From an uncultured Christensenellaceae bacterium (lineage in GTDB: Bacteria; Bacillota; Clostridia; Christensenellales; CAG-138), in assembly GCA_902475645.1 (NCBI GenBank), contig CABSAH010000022.1:1-15627 (forward strand): 15,627 nt of DNA. Direction: 5' to 3'. Position numbers and translations under genes: made by a program. Under the pieces are notes generated by a model. That model was not told the DNA's origin and searched no databases. It was given only the letters and a program-made list of their open reading frames with translations. This document shows positions 11,344 to 15,627 of the stretch, one piece after another. Each line of letters opens with the position of its first letter. Within the stretch, counting starts at the first letter, position 1.

Positions 11344-13185
11344 TTGGATAAGGTTAAGGTAAGTGATAAGCTGCTGCTGAGCGTTGAAAAGCCGGCGCGG
11401 TACACCGGCGGGGAGCTGAACAGCATAGTGAAGGAAACGGCGCAGCTTAGATTCGCGCTGTGCTTCCCCGATGTTTACGAAATAGGCATGAGCCATCTCG
11501 GTTCGCGCATATTGTATGAGGTTATAAACTCCCGCGGGGAATACGCATGCGAAAGGTGCTTTGCCCCGTGGCCGGACATGGAAGAAAAAATGCGGGAAAA
11601 CAACATTCCCATGTTCACGCTTGAAACCCGCACGCCGCTTGCCGAATGCGACGTTGTGGGCTTTTCGCTGCTGTATGAAATGTGCTACACAAACATACTC
11701 ACCATGCTTGACCTTGCGCATATACATAGGCGCTCAAAGGACAGGGGCGAGGATGAGCCAATAATCGTTGCGGGCGGCGGCTGCGCCTGCAATCCGGAGC
11801 CCATAGCGGACTTTATGGACGCAATAATGATAGGCGACGGGGAAGAGATGATAATGGATGTGTGCGACGCCGTGCATGAAGCCAAGTCCTTAGGGCTTAG
11901 CCGATACGATACGCTTAAAAGGCTTGCCGCGATACAGGGCGTGTATGTGCCCATGTTCTATGCCGAAAGGCGCGGCGAAAACGGCGAATACATGGGCGTT
12001 GAAAAAACCGAGCCTTCCGCGCCGGACAAGGTGCAGCGCCGCATACTGATGAATCTTGACAGGGCGCAGTACATGAAAAAGCCGATAGTGCCGTATATAC
12101 CGATAGTGCATGACCGCATTGCGCTGGAGCTGTTCCGCGGCTGCACCAAGGGCTGCCGCTTTTGCCAGGCGGGCTTTATATACCGTCCCATAAGGGAAAG
12201 AAAAATGGAAACCGTTCTTGAACAGGCAAATGGGCTTATAGGCTGCACGGGGTATGATGAGGTATCGCTGTTTTCGTTAAGCTCCGGCGATTATTCGCAT
12301 ATACATGAGCTTGTGCCAAAAATAATAGACCGCTTCAGCAATGAGCATGTGTCCGTTTCGCTTCCGTCGCTTAGGATAGACAGCTTCATTAAAGAGGATC
12401 TTGAACGTATGCAGTCCGTAAGGAAAGCAGGGCTTACGTTTGCGCCCGAAGCCGGAACGCAGCGGCTAAGGGACGCAATAAATAAGGGCGTTACAGAGGA
12501 TGACCTTTTAAGGGCGGTAGGCGATGCGTTCTCGTCCGGATGGAACGGGGTCAAGCTTTATTTTATGATAGGCCTGCCTACGGAAACGGAGGAGGACATA
12601 TTGGGCATAGCGGAGCTTGCGCGCAAGGTATCGGCGCTGTTCTATTCAATGCCCAAGGAAAAGCGCGGCAAGGGGCTTAGGCTGAGCGTTAGCGCGTCAA
12701 GCTTTGTGCCCAAGCCGTTCACGCCGTTCCAATGGGAGCCGCAGGATAGGAAGGAAACGCTGATAGAAAAGCAAAAGCTGCTTAAAAGCGCGCTCAAGGG
12801 CATAAGGGGAGTTGAATTTTCCTACCATGAGCCGGACATCAGCGTGCTGGAGGCCGTGTTTGCCCGCGGGGACAGAAGGCTTGCAAACGTGCTGGAGCGC
12901 GCATGGGAGCTGGGCGCGCGGTTCGATTCATGGGACGAGCATTTTAAGCTTGATGCATGGAACGCGGCGTTTGAGCAGGCGGGCGTTGACCCCGACGCAT
13001 ATGCGCACAGGCGGCGCGACAGGGGCGAGGCGCTGCCGTGGGACCATATAGATTCGGTGGTTACGAAGGAATACCTTGTACGCGAGAGCGAGCGCGCGTA
13101 CCGCGCCGAGGTTACGAAGGATTGTAGGCTTGGCTGCAACGGCTGTTTTGGAGAAAAATATGCGACTTATTGCAAGATTGACTAA
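11344..13185 (+). CDS. B12-binding-like radical SAM protein, TIGR03960 family
   Basis: A 613-residue protein when started at TTG 11344. An N-terminal B12-binding-like region (about 30-200, with FPDVYEIGMSHLG and VVGFSLLYEMCYTN) is followed by a radical SAM core. There GCTKGCRFC places three Cys (about 267, 271, 274) in the CX3CX2C pattern that holds a 4Fe-4S cluster cleaving S-adenosylmethionine. The C terminus carries a second Cys-rich element, DCRLGCNGC (Cys about 594, 598, 601) with a further Cys610. The opening SDKLLLSVEKPARYTGGE is typical of TIGR03960 proteins, which lie next to TIGR03936 and rng in many Bacillota; their substrate is not established to my knowledge. TTG is preferred over the in-frame ATG 11326 because GGAGG (11333-11337) lies 6 bases before TTG and would be inside the longer frame. 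The last 26 bases overlap the next gene. Confidence 0.92.
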   Translation: MDKVKVSDKLLLSVEKPARYTGGELNSIVKETAQLRFALCFPDVYEIGMSHLGSRILYEVINSRGEYACERCFAPWPDMEEKMRENNIPMFTLETRTPLAECDVVGFSLLYEMCYTNILTMLDLAHIHRRSKDRGEDEPIIVAGGGCACNPEPIADFMDAIMIGDGEEMIMDVCDAVHEAKSLGLSRYDTLKRLAAIQGVYVPMFYAERRGENGEYMGVEKTEPSAPDKVQRRILMNLDRAQYMKKPIVPYIPIVHDRIALELFRGCTKGCRFCQAGFIYRPIRERKMETVLEQANGLIGCTGYDEVSLFSLSSGDYSHIHELVPKIIDRFSNEHVSVSLPSLRIDSFIKEDLERMQSVRKAGLTFAPEAGTQRLRDAINKGVTEDDLLRAVGDAFSSGWNGVKLYFMIGLPTETEEDILGIAELARKVSALFYSMPKEKRGKGLRLSVSASSFVPKPFTPFQWEPQDRKETLIEKQKLLKSALKGIRGVEFSYHEPDISVLEAVFARGDRRLANVLERAWELGARFDSWDEHFKLDAWNAAFEQAGVDPDAYAHRRRDRGEALPWDHIDSVVTKEYLVRESERAYRAEVTKDCRLGCNGCFGEKYATYCKID

Positions 13186-13822
13186 AGGGGAAAGCGTGCG
13201 CTTTGTTTCGCATCTGGACATATTGCGCCTGCTTCAGCGCGCGTTCAGGCGCGCTGAGATACCGCTTGGCTATTCGCAGGGGTTCAACCCGCATCCGCTG
13301 CTTTCGTTTGCAACGGCGCTTTCCACGGGCTATACAAGCGACGCGGAATGGATAGACGTTAAGCTTGACGGGGATATGGATACCGCCAGGTTCATATCAA
13401 GCGTTAACGCCGCGCTGCCAAGCGGCTTTGAATTCAAGGAAGCATATGCCGTGGAGGATAGGCTGCCTTCGCTTACGGCGCTGCTTGAAAGCGCGGAGTA
13501 TCGCATAACATTCAGCGCGGATACCGATGCAAATGAGCTGAAAAAGGAGCTTACCGCGCTTTTAGCCGGCGAAATAATAGTCGAAAAGCGAACCAAGGGC
13601 GGGCTGAAAAACGTGGACATACGCCCGCAGGTGATTGAAGCAAACGTAACGGAGGAAGCGGGCCGCGCCGTGCTTACGGTAAAGGGCGTGCTGAATGCAT
13701 CCGGCAGTTTGAATATAGAGCTTTTGATGGGGGCGCTTGCAAGGCTTAGCGGAAAAAGCTATGATTACAGCGTGCATAGGGTGAACGTTGAATTTACAGG
13801 AGGGAGGAGTACGCCCGTTTGA
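13160..13822 (+). CDS. TIGR03936 family protein (DUF2344), radical SAM-linked
   Basis: A 220-residue soluble protein. The opening RFVSHLDILRLLQRAFRRAE (14-33), followed by IPLGYSQGFNPHPLLSFA (34-51) and TGYTSDAEWIDVKL, is the hallmark of DUF2344. This family is almost always encoded after TIGR03960 radical SAM proteins or fused to them; a joint RNA or protein modification role has been suggested but I cannot name the reaction. The ATG at 13160 lies 26 bases inside the end of the radical SAM gene, with GGAG (13150-13153) 6 bases upstream, so the two are translationally coupled. Longer versions from 13076 would bury the family start. The 3' end contains the strong ribosome site that appears to serve rng. 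Confidence 0.9.
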   Translation: MRLIARLTKGESVRFVSHLDILRLLQRAFRRAEIPLGYSQGFNPHPLLSFATALSTGYTSDAEWIDVKLDGDMDTARFISSVNAALPSGFEFKEAYAVEDRLPSLTALLESAEYRITFSADTDANELKKELTALLAGEIIVEKRTKGGLKNVDIRPQVIEANVTEEAGRAVLTVKGVLNASGSLNIELLMGALARLSGKSYDYSVHRVNVEFTGGRSTPV

Positions 13823-13839
13823 TCGGCAATGCGAAATGA
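13798..13839 (+). promoter_or_regulatory. Displaced Shine-Dalgarno and possible TTG mini-ORF before rng
   Basis: A strong ribosome site, AGGAGGGAGGAG (13798-13809), lies about 28 bases before the rng ATG, too far for normal initiation. At a normal distance is TTG 13819, which opens a six-codon frame (TTG ATC GGC AAT GCG AAA TGA) whose TGA (13837-13839) overlaps the rng ATG (13836) as ATGA. Re-initiation from this mini-ORF, or from the DUF2344 stop (13820-13822), is a possible mechanism. Confidence 0.4.
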
Positions 13840-15386
13840 ACGGAACAGGACTTGAAAAAGAGATAATAGTAGACATAAATCCGTACCAAACAAGGGTGGT
13901 GCTGCTGGAGCGGGGCGAGCCGAGCGAAATATACATTGAGCGTCGTGGGCGCGAAAGGCTGGTCGGCAACATATACAAGGGGCGCGTGCAGAACGTTTTG
14001 CCCGGGATGCAGGCGGCGTTTGTGGACATTGGCCTTGAAAAAAACGCATACCTTTTTGCGGGCGATATTCAGCAAGACAAGCAGGATTTTATATTCAACG
14101 GCAAGGAAACGCAAACGGTCAATGCCGTGCCCAACATAAAGGATATTGTTAAGGTTGGGCAGGAGATAATGGTGCAGGTGGTAAAGGAGCCGATCGGCAC
14201 CAAGGGCGCGCGCGTTACCACCAATATAACCCTGCCCGGGCGCACACTTGTGCTTATGCCGTCGGTGGACTATATCGGCGTATCTAAGCGCATAGAGGAT
14301 GAGGCAGAGCGCACGCGGCTAAGGGACGCGGCGCAGTCCGCAGCGAAGGATTTCAGCATAGGCGCCATAGTAAGAACGGCGGCCGAGGGAAAGAGCGAGG
14401 AGGAATTTCACGCGGATTTTGCATTCCTTACGCGGCTGTGGGGCAGAATAAAGCAAAAGAGCGAGCTTGTCAGCGCGCCGCGCCTGCTCCATGCGGAGGA
14501 GCCGCTGGTGTTCAGGACGATACGCGATCTTTTTACGCCGGATATAAAGCGCCTTGCAATAAACGACAGGGAGTTTTACGAGCGGGTGCTGCTGATAGCC
14601 AACATAATATCGCCATCGCTCAAAAACAGGGTGCAGCTATATGAGGATATACCCGATCTTTTTGATCAGCTTGGCCTTGAAACGGAGATAGACCGCGCCC
14701 TTGCGCACAAGGTCTGGATGAAAAACGGCGGCTATATAATAATAGACCAGACCGAGGCGCTGACCACCATAGACGTGAACACGGGCAAATACGTAGGCAC
14801 GGACAATCTTCAGGAAACCATAACCGAAACCAACTGCGAAGCGGCGCGGGAAATAGCGCGTCAGCTCAGGCTTAGGGATATAAGCGGCATAATAGTTGTG
14901 GATTTCATAGACATGGACGAAATTGCGGATAAGGAGCGGGTGCTTTCCACCCTGCGCGAGGAATTGGCGAAGGACCGCACAAAGTCGCATGTGCTTGGCA
15001 TAACGCAGCTTGGCCTTGTTGAAATGACGCGCAAAAAGACCCGCCAATGCATATCCCATACGCTGCAAAGCCCCTGCCCGTATTGCGGCGGCACGGGCAA
15101 CGTATTAAGCGTTGAAACCGTTGTGCTTAAGGTGAGGAAGCAGCTTATGCGTATGATGGCCAAAAATGAAGCGAAGAGCTTCCTCATCCGCGTGAACAAA
15201 GCCGTGGCGGACTCCATTGCGGAAAATTCGGACCGTCATTCGGGTATATTGCCCGTGCCGAAGGGCGGCGCGGTATATGTTGAAGCGGCGGATATGCATA
15301 TGGAAAAATACGAGGTTTCTCCCTTGAATGAAGCGCAGGCTGAGGAGTATTACAGGCGCGGCGCGGCGCGATACAGCGGAGAATAA
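13836..15386 (+). CDS. rng: Ribonuclease G/E family endoribonuclease
   Basis: A 516-residue protein covering the RNase G/E catalytic half only. The S1 domain spans about residues 38-127 (LVGNIYKGRVQNVLPGMQAA). The DNase-I-like domain has catalytic Asp313 (TIDVNTGK) and Asp356 (VVDFIDMD), spaced 43 residues apart as in E. coli RNase E (Asp303 and Asp346). The zinc-link CPYC has Cys414 and Cys417, again offset by ten from E. coli Cys404 and Cys407. It should cut single-stranded AU-rich RNA in rRNA maturation and mRNA decay. No long acidic degradosome tail follows, so RNase G is the better name. The ATG 13836 matches the usual N terminus (EKEIIVDINPYQTRVVLLE) but has no nearby Shine-Dalgarno. 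In many Bacillota rplU follows rng; here tRNA genes follow. Confidence 0.95.
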   Translation: MNGTGLEKEIIVDINPYQTRVVLLERGEPSEIYIERRGRERLVGNIYKGRVQNVLPGMQAAFVDIGLEKNAYLFAGDIQQDKQDFIFNGKETQTVNAVPNIKDIVKVGQEIMVQVVKEPIGTKGARVTTNITLPGRTLVLMPSVDYIGVSKRIEDEAERTRLRDAAQSAAKDFSIGAIVRTAAEGKSEEEFHADFAFLTRLWGRIKQKSELVSAPRLLHAEEPLVFRTIRDLFTPDIKRLAINDREFYERVLLIANIISPSLKNRVQLYEDIPDLFDQLGLETEIDRALAHKVWMKNGGYIIIDQTEALTTIDVNTGKYVGTDNLQETITETNCEAAREIARQLRLRDISGIIVVDFIDMDEIADKERVLSTLREELAKDRTKSHVLGITQLGLVEMTRKKTRQCISHTLQSPCPYCGGTGNVLSVETVVLKVRKQLMRMMAKNEAKSFLIRVNKAVADSIAENSDRHSGILPVPKGGAVYVEAADMHMEKYEVSPLNEAQAEEYYRRGAARYSGE

Positions 15387-15416
15387 AAATTTGCGGTTTA
15401 ATTTTGCCAAAAGGTA

Positions 15417-15445
15417 GTGACAGCAGGCAAACAATATGCTATAAT
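15417..15445 (+). promoter_or_regulatory. Promoter of the tRNA pair
   Basis: GTGACA (15417-15422), 17 bases, TATAAT (15440-15445) preceded by TGC (15437-15439): near-consensus -35, ideal spacing and an exact extended -10. The start near 15452 is about 20 bases upstream of tRNA-Thr. No clear terminator is seen between rng and this promoter. Confidence 0.8.
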
Positions 15446-15471
15446 TCCTAATTGTCGGCATAATGCCGCAG

Positions 15472-15547
15472 GCCAATGTAGCTCAGTTGGCAGAGCAGCG
15501 CACTCGTAATGCGCAGGTCAAGAGTTCGAATCTCTTCATTGGCTCCA
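15472..15547 (+). tRNA. tRNA-Thr, anticodon CGT
   Basis: The cloverleaf is complete: acceptor GCCAATG pairs with CATTGGC (15537-15543), and an anticodon stem of five pairs (15498-15502 with 15510-15514) encloses CTCGTAA with anticodon CGT (15505-15507) reading ACG. The T arm is AAGAG-TTCGAAT-CTCTT, the discriminator is T, and CCA (15545-15547) is encoded. The second tRNA starts two bases later, so both should come from one precursor. Confidence 0.96.
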
Positions 15548-15549
15548 TT

Positions 15550-15626
15550 CGGGGCGTAGCGCAGCTTGGTAGCGCGTTTGGTTCGGGACCAAAAGGCCGG
15601 GTGTTCAAATCACCTCGCCCCGACCA
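15550..15626 (+). tRNA. tRNA-Pro, anticodon CGG
   Basis: Acceptor CGGGGCG pairs with CGCCCCG (15616-15622). The anticodon stem TTTGG/CCAAA encloses TTCGGGA with anticodon CGG (15584-15586), reading CCG. The T loop is TTCAAAT, the T stem has one G-T pair, the discriminator is A and CCA (15624-15626) is encoded. The gene ends one base before the window edge. Confidence 0.96.
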
Positions 15627-15627
15627 T

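Noticed and set aside
15387..15416. Possible terminator after rng
   Set aside because: Only a weak AT-only pairing (AAAATT with AATTTT) without a proper GC stem; not supported as a terminator.
1..15627. CRISPR arrays, insertion sequences, phage or toxin-antitoxin genes
   Set aside because: No regularly spaced repeats, transposase or integrase motifs, or terminal inverted repeats of useful length were seen on either strand.

Overview
The window looks like a chromosomal piece of a Gram-positive, probably endospore-forming Clostridia-type Bacillota. The evidence is a SpoIVFA-like/SpoIVFB pair, a rodA - spoIVF - radical SAM (TIGR03960) - DUF2344 (TIGR03936) - rng gene order familiar from clostridial cell-shape and sporulation loci, SD-led genes and CCA-encoding tRNA genes. 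By eye the GC content is somewhat above 50 %, yet Ile is written mostly as ATA, which is unusual at that composition. A finer placement (for example an uncultured gut Christensenellales-like lineage) is only a guess.

Layout. 1-774: C-terminal part of a Zn/Cd/Pb-type P1B ATPase. 846-4040: a tight three-gene operon of a membrane-anchored FHA protein, a SEDS glycosyltransferase and a PbpA-like transpeptidase; each gene overlaps the next, and the set recalls the actinobacterial fha-rodA-pbpA cluster. 4034-5693: two minus-strand genes, a DUF3810 membrane protein with an HETAH motif and a small anchored protein with a carboxypeptidase-regulatory-like domain. The first meets pbpA tail to tail with a 7-base overlap. 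5768-7192: pgi. 7312-8463: an orphan sugar-binding-type lipoprotein. 8465-9625: rodA. 9699-11251: degenerate LytM protein (SpoIVFA-like) and SpoIVFB-like S2P protease. 11344-15386: TIGR03960 radical SAM protein, DUF2344 protein and RNase G (rng). 15472-15626: tRNA-Thr(CGT) and tRNA-Pro(CGG).

How it fits together. Two SEDS enzymes are present, one paired with its own class B transpeptidase, so the window concerns peptidoglycan elongation and division, envelope proteolysis and spore development, plus RNA processing. Most start codons had to be moved inward from the longest reading frame, to where a Shine-Dalgarno or lipobox places them. TTG (11344) and GTG (10370) starts are used.

The most interesting non-coding signals are: a terminator-like hairpin that also buries the Shine-Dalgarno of the SpoIVFA-like gene (9657-9698); a pgi terminator that overlaps the promoter of the lipoprotein gene; an apparently leaderless DUF3810 transcript; nested inverted repeats before the radical SAM gene; and a possible six-codon TTG mini-ORF ahead of rng. 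No CRISPR array, insertion sequence, phage gene or clearly new multi-gene defence system is visible. The least explained units are the DUF3810/156-aa minus-strand pair and the orphan binding lipoprotein.
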